Assembly (NCBI RefSeq): GCF_030816475.1
Contig: NZ_JAUSXF010000001.1
Coordinates: 2,914,001 to 2,978,000, forward strand
Direction of reading: 5' to 3'
Origin: Arthrobacter pascens
GTDB taxonomy: Bacteria; Actinomycetota; Actinomycetes; Actinomycetales; Micrococcaceae
Length of the DNA: 64,000 nucleotides
The translations under genes and the position numbers were made by a program. Shown piece after piece: positions 28,901-38,168 of the stretch; within the stretch, counting starts at the first letter, position 1; the number at the start of each line of letters is the position of its first letter. The notes below the pieces were generated by a model, which worked only from the letters and a program-made list of their open reading frames with translations, was not told the origin of the DNA and searched no databases.

Positions 28901-31900
28901 TGGTGTAGCGCACGTTGACGGTCCCGGCCGCCCCGGGGGCCAGCAGGATGATGCGGCCGCTTGCCTTGCTGACGGTGGCCTGCAGGGCAGGGTCCGCTTC
29001 GATGCCGTCGGTAAGGATCCTGATCGGGTCGCCGTCCGGATCGGTGTCGTTGCCCGTTGCGTCGACGGCGATCTGCCGGCCCGGACGGACTTTGACCTCG
29101 TCATCCACGGGCGTGGGCTTCTGGTTGGTGTCGCCGCGCGGGGCGATGCCTACCGTCACGGTTCCGCTGTTCACAGCGCCCTGGCGGTCCACCACTTTAT
29201 AGCGGAAGGAGTCGGTCCCGGCTCCGTCGCCGGCGGCGGTGAAGTCGATGAAGTTGCTGCCGACGGTGGCAGTTCCCATTGCGGGCGTACTGTCGATGCC
29301 CGTCAGCTGCACGGAGTCGCCGTCGGGATCGATGCCGTCCAGCGGTACAGGGATGCGCACCGTTCCGCCGGCCACGACGCGGGCGGTGAGGTTCCTCGGC
29401 TGGGGCCGTGAGTTCTGGGCTCCTTCAAGCGGCAGGATGTGGATGGTCACGGCGGCGGCGCTCTTCTGCCCCTGCGGGTCCACGGCGTTGTAGATGGCCC
29501 TGACGGTCTTGGGCTGGGGCCCGGCTATGAACCGCAGGGTGTTCTCGGACACGAAGCTCTTGCCGTCGGCCTCATCCACTGCCTGCGGCAGGACGGGGTC
29601 AACTGTCAGCTTCTCACCCTGAGGGTGGGTGTCGTTGTCCAGCACCGGAATGGTCACGACGTCGTTGACGCGGACGTTCACTTCGTCGGGTTTGGGCTGC
29701 GGCGCCTCGACGACGGCGGGAGCCGGGACCGGGACCACGGAGACGCTGCCGGTAGCCGACTTCGTGCCGTTGGACATGGTGTATTCGAAAAGGAAGGGAT
29801 CCTTGGTGCCCAGCACGTCGGTGATCCGCAGCACGCTGTGGTCGATGACGCTGACGGACGCGGTGGTGTTGTCCGGAAGCTTCACTGACTGCAGGACCAG
29901 GACTCCGCCGGAGGGATCGGAGTCGTTGGCCAACGGATCCAGGAGCACGCTGCCGCCCACCGGCATCAGGGCGACGTCGTGCACGGCAACGGGGTCTCCG
30001 CTGTCCTTGCCGGACTCCACATCGACACGGATGAGGCCCTGGCTGCTTTGCGGACCGTTGCTGGCAATGTACGTCAGATAGACGGGGCCGGGGGTGGTGC
30101 TGCGGAACGTGAAGGTCCCGCCGTCGGTGACGGGACCCAGCTCGGCGGTGCCGCTGGCTTCCACCTGGGCCAGGCGCAGGGCACCGCCGTTGGGGTCGAC
30201 ATCGTTCTTCAGCGGCGCGATCACCAGGTCCTGCCCCGCCACTGCCGTGACGTGGTCGGCGTTGACAACCGGTGCGAGGGCGCCCGGTGGCTGGACGTTC
30301 ACCACCACCTTGCCCGTGACCGTGGCGCGGCCGTCCCAGATGGTGACGGTAACGCTCTTCTTGCCCGCGGTCGCGCCGGAGTCCTGGAACGTCAGCAGCC
30401 CGTCGCGCCGGACCTTGACCTGGTCCTGGTCGTTGTCGGCCTTGGCGTCCATCAGGACCAGGTCGTCGCCGTCGGGATCCACCCAGTCGGTGAGGATGTT
30501 CTGGCTGACGGTCTTGCCCTGTTCAACCAGCATGGTGGTGGCGTCGCCGCCGCGTTTGAACTGCGGCGGACGGTTTTCGTCCGGGCCCACCACGCTGAGG
30601 GTAACCTGCCCGCCGGCGGACAGGCCCCTGCCGTCAGCGGCGTTGTAGTCGAAGGTCTCCGTGCCGGGCTTGGCATCAGCCGGGACGGAGATCTGGAAAG
30701 CAGTCCCTCCATAGATGCCCTCAAGGGTGCCCGCTTTGGGACCGGAGTTGCCGACGGCGGCTGTCAGGACGTCGCCGTCGGGGTCGGAGTCGTTGTCCAG
30801 CACGCTGAGGACGGTGGTGCGTCCCGGCCGCGCGCCCACCGCGTCCGGTTTGGTTTCCGGCGGCCGGTTGGGCTTGGTGCGGTCCGGAAGCACGTTGATG
30901 GTGTTGTTGTCCGCGGACTCCTGGTCCTGTTCATCGGACTGGTTCTTCGGCGGGACGACGTCGTCCCAGTTGTTCACGAGCTGCATGTTCTGGTTCACCA
31001 GCCACACGTTCCCGGAATTCACGTCGTTCAGGACCACCAGATCACGGTTGACCCGGAAGACATATGACGGCGACGCACTCGCCTTGGGCACATCGACGTT
31101 CTTGTCATCGGCGTCGTTCGTGCAGTCGCGCACATACTTGTTGGCCCCCGACCAGGCAGCATGGACGCACCCGCCCAGCTGCACGGGGGCGGCCGGTACG
31201 CCCTCGCCGTCGAACGTCACTGTCTTCGCGGTGGAACCGTCCAGCGGCTGCTCCAACAGGGCCTTTTTCGTCGAGATTGCGACGAAGTCGCTGGCAGGGC
31301 CGCCCTGCTGCAGCCTGGCGTCGCCTGCGCTGGCAAGCTGGAGCCGCTTGCCACCGGGAAGGAGGAGCCTTCCGTTCGCGGCGTCGAGCACCACCGGCTT
31401 GTCCCCGACCACCGTCATCTGGAGGTCACCGGCGCCCTTGAGGTCAGACCAGGTGCTGGACTCCGACGACGTCACATCGCCATTCGCGTCCACGGCCGTC
31501 ACTGTCACTACACCGGATTTGGGGTCTGCTGAATAGATCCGGTTGTCAGCTCCCACCGCTGAGACCAGGCCCTCCGAGCCCACCATCACCGGTTCGCTGG
31601 CTTCCCGGTCAAAACCGTTCACGGTGGAGGGTGACACCGCCCAGACCTTGCCCGAGGCCGGATCCGTCACCGAGATGACCTCGGAACCGAAGCTCACATC
31701 CGCTGCCCCCGGCAGCTGCTTGTCTCCGCCCAGGCGCATGTTTGCAGGAGAAACCTGGTTCAGGGTGGAGCCAGTCTTATCGTCCACAAAGACATTTCCG
31801 GCGTTCTGGAGGATATCGAACGTCGTACTGGCCGGGGTTACCGCACCGTCCAGGACACGGGACGGATAGTTCAACCTCCCCACGGCATTCTTCGACTTAC

Positions 31901-32066
31901 TAACAACCCACACGCCGCCGTCGTTCAGGTCCACCTCTGTGGTCTTGAATCCCGGGTACAGCACTGCGCCGGTTATCAGCACCACCGCCGCCGCCCCGAA
32001 GGCAGTACCTGATATGAGTTTGTTGTGTCGCTTCTTCAGCCCAAGCTTCCCCAGCAGCGTTGTCAC
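25986..32066 (-). CDS. Giant membrane-anchored Ig-like/fibronectin type III protein
   Basis: A 2026-residue exported protein. Short basic cytoplasmic N-terminus, one membrane helix (about 19-38), a beta-rich, propeller-like region (about 45-370; VWVVSKSKNAVGRLNYPSRV), then about eleven Ig/cadherin-like units (about 400-1470) with the recurrent signature VLxNDxDPDGDxL, five fibronectin type III units (about 1470-1935) and a Cys-containing C-terminal domain ending SRPGGC. There is no sorting signal, so it stays attached by its N-terminus. It is the first gene of the operon and matches the Fn3 member of the PFNA cluster, which has been linked to host-protein binding in bifidobacteria. Start is GTG; a three-codon ORF overlaps it. 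Confidence 0.88.
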   Translation of the reverse strand: MTTLLGKLGLKKRHNKLISGTAFGAAAVVLITGAVLYPGFKTTEVDLNDGGVWVVSKSKNAVGRLNYPSRVLDGAVTPASTTFDILQNAGNVFVDDKTGSTLNQVSPANMRLGGDKQLPGAADVSFGSEVISVTDPASGKVWAVSPSTVNGFDREASEPVMVGSEGLVSAVGADNRIYSADPKSGVVTVTAVDANGDVTSSESSTWSDLKGAGDLQMTVVGDKPVVLDAANGRLLLPGGKRLQLASAGDARLQQGGPASDFVAISTKKALLEQPLDGSTAKTVTFDGEGVPAAPVQLGGCVHAAWSGANKYVRDCTNDADDKNVDVPKASASPSYVFRVNRDLVVLNDVNSGNVWLVNQNMQLVNNWDDVVPPKNQSDEQDQESADNNTINVLPDRTKPNRPPETKPDAVGARPGRTTVLSVLDNDSDPDGDVLTAAVGNSGPKAGTLEGIYGGTAFQISVPADAKPGTETFDYNAADGRGLSAGGQVTLSVVGPDENRPPQFKRGGDATTMLVEQGKTVSQNILTDWVDPDGDDLVLMDAKADNDQDQVKVRRDGLLTFQDSGATAGKKSVTVTIWDGRATVTGKVVVNVQPPGALAPVVNADHVTAVAGQDLVIAPLKNDVDPNGGALRLAQVEASGTAELGPVTDGGTFTFRSTTPGPVYLTYIASNGPQSSQGLIRVDVESGKDSGDPVAVHDVALMPVGGSVLLDPLANDSDPSGGVLVLQSVKLPDNTTASVSVIDHSVLRITDVLGTKDPFLFEYTMSNGTKSATGSVSVVPVPAPAVVEAPQPKPDEVNVRVNDVVTIPVLDNDTHPQGEKLTVDPVLPQAVDEADGKSFVSENTLRFIAGPQPKTVRAIYNAVDPQGQKSAAAVTIHILPLEGAQNSRPQPRNLTARVVAGGTVRIPVPLDGIDPDGDSVQLTGIDSTPAMGTATVGSNFIDFTAAGDGAGTDSFRYKVVDRQGAVNSGTVTVGIAPRGDTNQKPTPVDDEVKVRPGRQIAVDATGNDTDPDGDPIRILTDGIEADPALQATVSKASGRIILLAPGAAGTVNVRYTIADDRDASAQAAIRVVVDNEVPLQAPIARDDRVTSAQTLGKTAVDVPVLKNDEDPDGVGENLKISTEATTARPGTDGNMIVDLTEQPQLIPYTVEDVDGLKSTAIIWVPGIGQQVPTLAKDEVVEVIAGQSVTLNLNEWVKVREGRSARLTQTDRIKLIGSDGSDPVSGDGTALKYTAGTDYVGPGSLSFEVTDGTGPDDPAGLKSTLSIRTKVLPDPNRNNPPTLLGADVDVPKGDTASTDLGKLTADPDRDDLERMQYELVGGAPAGFNASIEGKSLKVSATDGSRSGATGAVQVKAKDSRGLEATATYKLSVTASNRPKPVANDDLEPNAAAGKPVTVKVLANDSNPFPESALKILSASTETGQGSAAVTDDSVTVTPAAGFTGTMIVAYTVADKTDDDSRNATARIRLTVKDEPLAPTTPQAQSVGDRTALLSWSAPADRGSPITKYTVYGEAGFQQACPANTCTLNGLSNDTRYHFQVTATNEFGESDRSPASAEVRPDVKPDTPLAPTLKFGDKQLAVNWVAPATKGSPIKSYDLEISPAPPGQNAQIQNLTAVSYVWKGLQNGVAYKVRVLARNDAKDPSEWSAYSAAEVPAGAPATPAAPTASQAPPVGSTSQMRVSWTAPNNNGDPVSSYTLNTFRGGAVIASQPVTGGTSQNVTVDNSETDYTFTVSATNKAGTSGTSSPSAPIRAAGKPGQVSSGTVAATGNSGQLAVTFTPLTEAQRNGSTSNEIRYSYRASSGQSGAINAPGGNINGLPNGTDVTITIIATSTKNNVSGDAKAVGSGNPYGPPNAPVLKGQGSTTQQVHWTWTNPADNGRPIQRFEVSYEGGSWTSVGLANRYDRDTNAWSSTKDLKVRACSVVCGPSDSASATSGADPTPPLSQIQVDASSVRTCPGKPNQSDTYNPGPPKTCGAGWVERSWGRLSIDCTKDIYGNGTPWYRLTEGKAGWYVKSTTVDLYGSRPGGC

Positions 32067-32091
32067 AGCGTCATTATTCCCTTGAAATCAC

Positions 32092-32110
32092 TGCTGCCCT
32101 GACGGCAGCA
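32092..32110 (-). repeat. Hairpin in the 5' leader of the Fn3 operon
   Basis: TGCTGCC and GGCAGCA, 7-base arms with a 5-base loop, between the proposed -10 box and the start codon. It would form in the leader RNA. Its effect is unknown. Confidence 0.4.
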
Positions 32111-32115
32111 ACCTA
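32110..32115 (-). promoter_or_regulatory. Candidate -10 box of the 22-kb Fn3-EccC operon
   Basis: TAGGTT on the minus strand, about 43 bases upstream of the GTG. It is the best TANNNT match in the 280-base gap between the cyclase gene and the Fn3 gene. No clear -35 box. Confidence 0.35.
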
Positions 32116-32292
32116 GCCCCCGGCGCATGCCGAGGGCAGTGAAATTCCGCCACTCCCCCATAGAGACGCCGGAATAATCCTGAACGGCAGCTTACCCAGA
32201 GCCGCATCCGCCCGCGATGGGGAGCACTCCCCACCAGGCAAGATGGCGCCGTACGTCGACTATATCGTCATAGACCAACAACTGGATAAACC

Positions 32293-32340
32293 CCTGATCC
32301 GTTCAGGACCCCGAGGGGGCCGGCTCAGCCCGGGATCAGG
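32293..32340 (-). terminator. Terminator-like hairpin after the cyclase gene
   Basis: CCTGATCC (32293-32300) pairs with GGATCAGG (32333-32340), enclosing a second GC-rich hairpin (CCCCGAGGGG). It lies just beyond the cyclase stop and would separate that unit from the Fn3 operon. No U-run is present. Confidence 0.4.
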
Positions 32341-32346
32341 GCAGCC

Positions 32347-33528
32347 TCAGTCCAGGATCAGGCCCTTACCGCGCCCCCGCGCCAGCCGGACAGGATGGAT
32401 CTCACCAAAGCCGCGGACGTTTTCGGCGGGTTGTGGCAGCAGCACGAACCTTTCGTCCTGGTCCAGGGCGGTGGCAGTCATGGAGTCCACGAGGACAGTT
32501 CCCGGATCCGCGAGGGTGGTGAGCCGCGCCGCGAGATTTACTGTTGGGCCGTAGATGTCCCCGAGCCGGGACAGGATCCGGCCCCAGACCATGGCCACCC
32601 GCGCCTCCGGCAGGATCTCATCCTCGGTGAAGGCCTGCGCCAGGGCCAGGGAGATCTCTGCGCCTGCTGCGGGGGTTTCGGCTATGTAGAGCACTTCGTC
32701 GCCTACGGTTTTGACCAGCCGGCCGCCGCCTACGGAGATGATCTCCGCGCATTTGTTCTCGAAGCGCTGGACCAGCCGGGCGAGGGTTTTTTCGTTCATC
32801 CTCCGGGACAGGCTGGTGTAGGACACGAGGTCGGCGAAGCCCACGGCGCGCGCCAGGGGCAGGGGTGCGTCATCCTCATCACCTTCGCGGCCTTCTTCGC
32901 TGGCCTGCAGGCCCGCCTCGGCCCGGACGGCCAGCCGTTGGACGCCGGCGTTGAGCTGGCGCCGCCAGGAGTAAACCAGCATGTCCTCAAGGGCGTCCAC
33001 CAGGGCCGGAAGTTCATTGACAAGCCTCTTGCGGGCCACAGCATCGCTGACACCCTGCTCGTGGACCATGTCCTCCACCAGGGCCTCAATCTGCCAGACC
33101 ACCATGCGGTCCGTCATCTGGCCGATGGACCGGGTCACGGAAATCGCAGCCTCTTCGGTCAGCATTCCGGACCGGACCAGGTCAACCACAGTGGAGAGCG
33201 CGGCCTGGTCACGTTCGGTGAAGGCGACGTCCTCATCGCCGAAGTTCGGAAATCCGAGAGCGCGCCAGAGCTTGCGGGCCGAAAGGAGCGAGAGTCCCGC
33301 GCCGGCGGCAACTTCGCGGCGGCGGAGCTTCCGCTCGCCGCCCAGCAGCCGGGCTTCGAGGGCCTTGGCCGCCAGTCGTTCCGCTGAGAGCGTGCCGGTG
33401 GCCGGGTGCGCTGAGGCGGGGTGCGCTGAGGCGGGGTGCGCTGAGGCCGGGGGGGCTGACACCGGGTGGGATGAGTCAGCGGCTGGAGCCAGCGTGTCCG
33501 TCTGCTCCTGTTGGTCCTCATCGTTCAT
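32347..33528 (-). CDS. Class III adenylate/guanylate cyclase with N-terminal helical regulator
   Basis: A 393-residue soluble cyclase. The N-terminal third carries a Pro/Ala/His repeat (SAHPA three times), a MerR-like helix-turn-helix region (LSLLSARKLWRALGF) and a helical segment. The C-terminal catalytic domain shows the first metal Asp in VGFADLVSYTSL (about 232), the second in KTVGDEVLYIA (about 277), and the NLAARL transition-state Asn/Arg motif. A single domain would act as a homodimer. Start chosen at ATG 33528, 8 bases after GAGAAGG; a GTG nine bases further upstream touches that site. It overlaps the PH-domain gene by 11 bases. Product cAMP or cGMP not decided. Confidence 0.85.
   Translation of the reverse strand: MNDEDQQEQTDTLAPAADSSHPVSAPPASAHPASAHPASAHPATGTLSAERLAAKALEARLLGGERKLRRREVAAGAGLSLLSARKLWRALGFPNFGDEDVAFTERDQAALSTVVDLVRSGMLTEEAAISVTRSIGQMTDRMVVWQIEALVEDMVHEQGVSDAVARKRLVNELPALVDALEDMLVYSWRRQLNAGVQRLAVRAEAGLQASEEGREGDEDDAPLPLARAVGFADLVSYTSLSRRMNEKTLARLVQRFENKCAEIISVGGGRLVKTVGDEVLYIAETPAAGAEISLALAQAFTEDEILPEARVAMVWGRILSRLGDIYGPTVNLAARLTTLADPGTVLVDSMTATALDQDERFVLLPQPAENVRGFGEIHPVRLARGRGKGLILD
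33404..33448 (+). repeat. Three tandem 15-base units in the cyclase gene
   Basis: GGGTGCGCTGAGGCG at 33404-33418 and 33419-33433, and a one-base variant at 33434-33448. On the minus strand they encode three SAHPA-type units near the cyclase N-terminus. Confidence 0.75.
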
Positions 33529-34117
33529 CTCGTCCACCTTCTCTCAACTCCCACGGCAAAGCTCCCCCGCTGTGGTCGGTCATGTCACCCGTCCCTGGTT
33601 CCCCGCGCTCCGGAAGCTCGTCGATGGCGTCCAGAACGAAGTCCCGGAACCGGACTGCTTCCGGCGCGTCCTGAAGGATGACAACGCCCTCGTATCCGGT
33701 CTCCAAGGATATATTCCCTGACCGCAATATGCGTTGCAGGACCGACTGGTGGACCGTGACGCCGCGCACGGCCGCCAGGTTCACCTGCTGGTCCCGCCGC
33801 CGCAGCATGCCGTACCGGGCAACCACCCTGCGGCTGGTGAGCGTATAGCGGGTGCCCTGCCACCGCAGCAGCCGTGGCAGGCAGTATGCCAACCATATCC
33901 ACGCGGTGGCGAGCACGCACCCCGTGACCAGCCAAGGCGACCACGCCGCGGACACAGCAGGCACGAGGCGGGTGGCCTCACCGCGGATGATCCAGGCGCT
34001 GGCAAATGCAGCGGCAGCCGGGGCCGCAATGAAGGCGGCTGCTGCGCCAGCCAGTTTCCTCGGCTGCGGGCGCGTCGTAACGATGACCTGCTCGCCCGGA
34101 ACGAGGTCTTTACGCAT
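33518..34117 (-). CDS. PH domain-containing membrane protein (bPH2/YdbS-like)
   Basis: A 199-residue protein with two membrane helices (about 25-45 and 55-80) followed by a bacterial pleckstrin-homology-like domain: RYTLTSRRVVARYGMLRRRDQQVNL and ISLETGYEGVVILQDAP. Function unknown. I place the start at ATG 34117, overlapping the biotin ligase stop by 8 bases (ATGCGTAA), after GAAGGCGG; the open frame runs 44 codons further with no family sequence. It is the middle gene of a birA-PH-cyclase unit. Confidence 0.8.
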   Translation of the reverse strand: MRKDLVPGEQVIVTTRPQPRKLAGAAAAFIAAPAAAAFASAWIIRGEATRLVPAVSAAWSPWLVTGCVLATAWIWLAYCLPRLLRWQGTRYTLTSRRVVARYGMLRRRDQQVNLAAVRGVTVHQSVLQRILRSGNISLETGYEGVVILQDAPEAVRFRDFVLDAIDELPERGEPGTGDMTDHSGGALPWELREGGRDER

Positions 34118-35018
34118 AACCGCCTTCGCCACCCTGGCCCGGCGGGGTCCAGGGGCGCAGGTGGACCACGTCACCGGCCGTGACAACATGTTCGCGCCCG
34201 TCACTGTCCACCACCAGGAGCGAGCCGTACTCATCAAGCCTGGAAGCACGCCCGATGATCTCGTGGTCGCCGGGCAGCTGCGCCCGCACCGGCTTGCCGA
34301 TCGTCACCATCACTGCCTCCACCCGTTTGTGGAGCGATGGGCCGCCGGCCAGCCCGGCGGCGGGATCGCCGTCGGCGTTGCAGAAACTGCGGTAGAGGAC
34401 TGCGAACTGGGAGAGGTAGTTCTTGAGCAGCAGGGTGCGGTCCACGGTGCGCGGCTGTTCCAGCGCCACGGACGTCGCTGTCGGGACCGGAAGGTCATCC
34501 GAACTGAGGGTGACGTTCAGGCCCGTGCCAAGGATCACCGGCGGCGCCGAACCGTCAACCATCGGACCCAGCTGGGCGAGAATCCCGGCGATCTTGCGCC
34601 CGCGGACCAGGACGTCATTGGGCCACTTCAGCTCGGCCGGTATGCCGGCGGTCTCCAACAGCATCTCCCGGAGCGCCAGGGCAGCCAGCAGCGACAGCCA
34701 GGAATAGCTGTGAGTGGGAAGGGGCCTGCCCTCGGCATTGGCGGGCCGCAGGACAACGGAGACGGACAACGAACTCAGGGGAGGCGCCTCCCAGCGCCGG
34801 TCCAGGCGTCCGCGGGCAGCCGTCTGGTATTCGGCGGTCAATACGGACAGGTCAGGCCACAATGCAGGTTCCACCGCCGCCGAGCGCAGGAGGTCTGCGT
34901 TGGTGGAGCCGGTAGAGTCCACGACAATAAGTTTGGAGATGCCGGTGGCAGTGAGAAAATCCTGATCCGCCAGGGCTCCGCGGTTCAACGGGGCCCCCTG
35001 GGCGTGCACGTCATCCAT
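34110..35018 (-). CDS. birA: Biotin--[acetyl-CoA-carboxylase] ligase
   Basis: A 302-residue biotin protein ligase without an N-terminal DNA-binding domain, so it is an enzyme only. It activates biotin with ATP and attaches it to the carboxylase carrier Lys. Motifs: VVDSTGSTNADLL, AARGRLDRRWEAP (the biotinoyl-AMP loop, in a variant form), LKWPNDVLVRGRKIAGIL and a C-terminal SH3-like domain. Its substrate would be the carboxylase alpha subunit at 47.7 kb. The ATG at 35018 lies six bases after TAGGAT, so translation is probably leaderless. Confidence 0.93.
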   Translation of the reverse strand: MDDVHAQGAPLNRGALADQDFLTATGISKLIVVDSTGSTNADLLRSAAVEPALWPDLSVLTAEYQTAARGRLDRRWEAPPLSSLSVSVVLRPANAEGRPLPTHSYSWLSLLAALALREMLLETAGIPAELKWPNDVLVRGRKIAGILAQLGPMVDGSAPPVILGTGLNVTLSSDDLPVPTATSVALEQPRTVDRTLLLKNYLSQFAVLYRSFCNADGDPAAGLAGGPSLHKRVEAVMVTIGKPVRAQLPGDHEIIGRASRLDEYGSLLVVDSDGREHVVTAGDVVHLRPWTPPGQGGEGGYA

Positions 35019-35024
35019 AGTTGA

Positions 35025-35030
35025 ATCCTA
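35025..35030 (-). promoter_or_regulatory. -10 box of leaderless birA promoter
   Basis: TAGGAT on the minus strand, six bases from the birA ATG. No ribosome site lies between, which supports a transcript starting at the ATG. Confidence 0.55.
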
Positions 35031-35132
35031 TCGACTCGGACCCGGGTGTCCGCTGACCAGCGGCGGCGCGACGCCGACAACCCAGGGCGACATCGACAAC
35101 CCGGACTCGGCGATGCGGCCGCCGGAGAAGGC

Positions 35133-36032
35133 CTACAGGAAGATGTCCGGAACCAGCTCGTCCTCCGCAGCCCCAAGGCTGTAGGGACGGAAGTCCGTTA
35201 CCCCGGCGGCCGCCAGTACCTGCTCGTCGGTATAGAAGTTTCCGGTGCCTGAACCGCCTTCATCAGGATTCCCGGCCAGGTTGCTGCCGGTGAGGACAGC
35301 GTGCGCAGCGTCCGCCATGATCTGCGGCCCGCGGGCGGCACGGACCATGTTCTGGCCGCCGGGCATGTTGCGGATGGCGGCTGTATCGATCAGGGTGCAG
35401 GGCCAGAGCGAATTCACGCTGACTCTGTCCCCCCTCAGCTCCTCGGCCAGCCCAAGGGTGGTCAGGCTCATCCCGTACTTGGCCATCGTGTACGCGAGGT
35501 GCCTCCCGGCCCACTTTGGATCCAGGTTCAGGGGCGGGGAGAGCGTCAGGATGTGGCCGTTGGGCGACTTGCGTAGTGCCGGCAGCGCCAGTTTCGACAG
35601 CAGGAACGTGCCCCTGACGTTGATGTCCTGCATGAGGTCGTAGCGCTTCATGTCCACGTCGTCGGTCTTGGACAGGTCAATGGCGGAGGCGTTGTTGACC
35701 ACGATGTCGATGCCGCCGAAACGCTCGATGGCTGCGGCAACGGCGCCGGCAACGTCGTCGTCGTTGCGGACATCGCCCACCAGGGGCAGCGCCTGGCCGC
35801 CCGCCTTTTCCAGCTCTTCGGCAGCGCTGTAGACAGTCCCGGCGAGCTTGGCGTGCGGCTGGCCGGTCTTGGCCAGCAGGACAATGTTCGCGCCGTCACG
35901 TGCGGCCCTGGCGGCGATGGCCAGCCCGATGCCCCGGCTGCCGCCGGACATCAGAATGGTGCGGCCCTGAAGGGTACCGGCGGCCTGGTACGGCGCTGCA
36001 GCGGCACCCGAAGCATCGTTGCTTGAAGTCAT
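35133..36032 (-). CDS. SDR family oxidoreductase, HSDL2-like
   Basis: A 299-residue short-chain dehydrogenase. Cofactor loop MSGGSRGIGLAIA, NNASAI, and the active site with Ser in LTLSPPLNLDP and Tyr/Lys in AYTMAKYGMSL. The LTLSPPLN plus KYGMS wording is that of hydroxysteroid-dehydrogenase-like protein 2 relatives, often tied to fatty acyl metabolism. The C-terminus has only a short extension, without an SCP2 domain. It faces away from the acyl-CoA carboxylase beta gene. ATG at 36032 lies six bases after TACAGT; a GTTACT/AGTAAC palindrome sits just upstream of that box. Confidence 0.85.
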   Translation of the reverse strand: MTSSNDASGAAAAPYQAAGTLQGRTILMSGGSRGIGLAIAARAARDGANIVLLAKTGQPHAKLAGTVYSAAEELEKAGGQALPLVGDVRNDDDVAGAVAAAIERFGGIDIVVNNASAIDLSKTDDVDMKRYDLMQDINVRGTFLLSKLALPALRKSPNGHILTLSPPLNLDPKWAGRHLAYTMAKYGMSLTTLGLAEELRGDRVSVNSLWPCTLIDTAAIRNMPGGQNMVRAARGPQIMADAAHAVLTGSNLAGNPDEGGSGTGNFYTDEQVLAAAGVTDFRPYSLGAAEDELVPDIFL

Positions 36033-36038
36033 GGGACA

Positions 36039-36044
36039 ACTGTA
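36039..36044 (-). promoter_or_regulatory. -10 box of leaderless SDR promoter
   Basis: TACAGT on the minus strand, then six bases, then the SDR ATG. No Shine-Dalgarno sequence is present. Confidence 0.55.
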
Positions 36045-36054
36045 GCCGAGTTAT

Positions 36055-36070
36055 GTTACTGACGAGTAAC
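36055..36070 (-). promoter_or_regulatory. Candidate operator GTTACT-N4-AGTAAC
   Basis: Perfect 6-base arms with a 4-base centre, starting 11 bases upstream of the SDR -10 box, in the spacer to -35 zone. The form is typical of TetR-family operators. The regulator is not identified; the divergent gene is the carboxylase beta subunit. Confidence 0.45.
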
Positions 36071-36278
36071 TTAGGGCTGCCGGTTTGCGGCAACGTGGAA
36101 AATTGTAGGTTTTCTACAGCTGTCCCCGTCACGGGCCTCACTAGACTAGCCAGCAGGGTTCGTTTGTTGTGCGGAAGCTACTTAATTCCGCGCCGGCCGG
36201 ACCGACCATGAACGCAGCGCTCTTTGTCAGAGCACTGCATTGCTAAGCGCCAATCTGCTACAGAGCCGGAGACACTTG

Positions 36279-37859
<1,581 letters not shown>

Positions 37860-37863
<4 letters not shown>

Positions 37864-38090
37864 CCGAGCCGACCAGTGACCCCGGGCAGCCGGCGGCACC
37901 ACTGTTTTCCGTTGTCAAAGGGCAGCCGTCAGCGGAGGAGCTCGCGGCCCTTACCGCCGTCGTACTCTCCCTGGGAAGTACCGAAAGCGCGGAAACCCGG
38001 CAGCCGACGGTCCGCAGCTGGGTGCGGCGCCAACAGCTGAGGCTGGCGCCAACACCGGGACCCGGGGCGTGGAAGCGGAGCGGCGGCTAG
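37860..38090 (+). CDS. Acyl-CoA carboxylase epsilon subunit
   Basis: A 76-residue small subunit found only with actinobacterial acyl-CoA carboxylases, where it helps alpha and beta associate. The core [20 protein letters not shown] is the family signature, and the C-terminus [22 protein letters not shown] has the usual W..R..R.......GPGAW. GTG start overlaps the beta-subunit TGA by 4 bases. Confidence 0.88.
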
Positions 38091-38156
38091 CGGAACCGCC
38101 GCCGCCCCCCGGCCGGCCAAAGTTCAGTACAGCTTTCATCACCCGGTGGGCACGGT

Positions 38157-38162
38157 TAGTCT
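38157..38162 (+). promoter_or_regulatory. -10 box of leaderless DUF885 gene promoter
   Basis: TAGTCT followed by six bases and GTG at 38169. An adjacent in-frame GTG at 38166 would leave only three bases, so 38169 is the better start. Confidence 0.5.
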
Positions 38163-38168
38163 CGTGTG

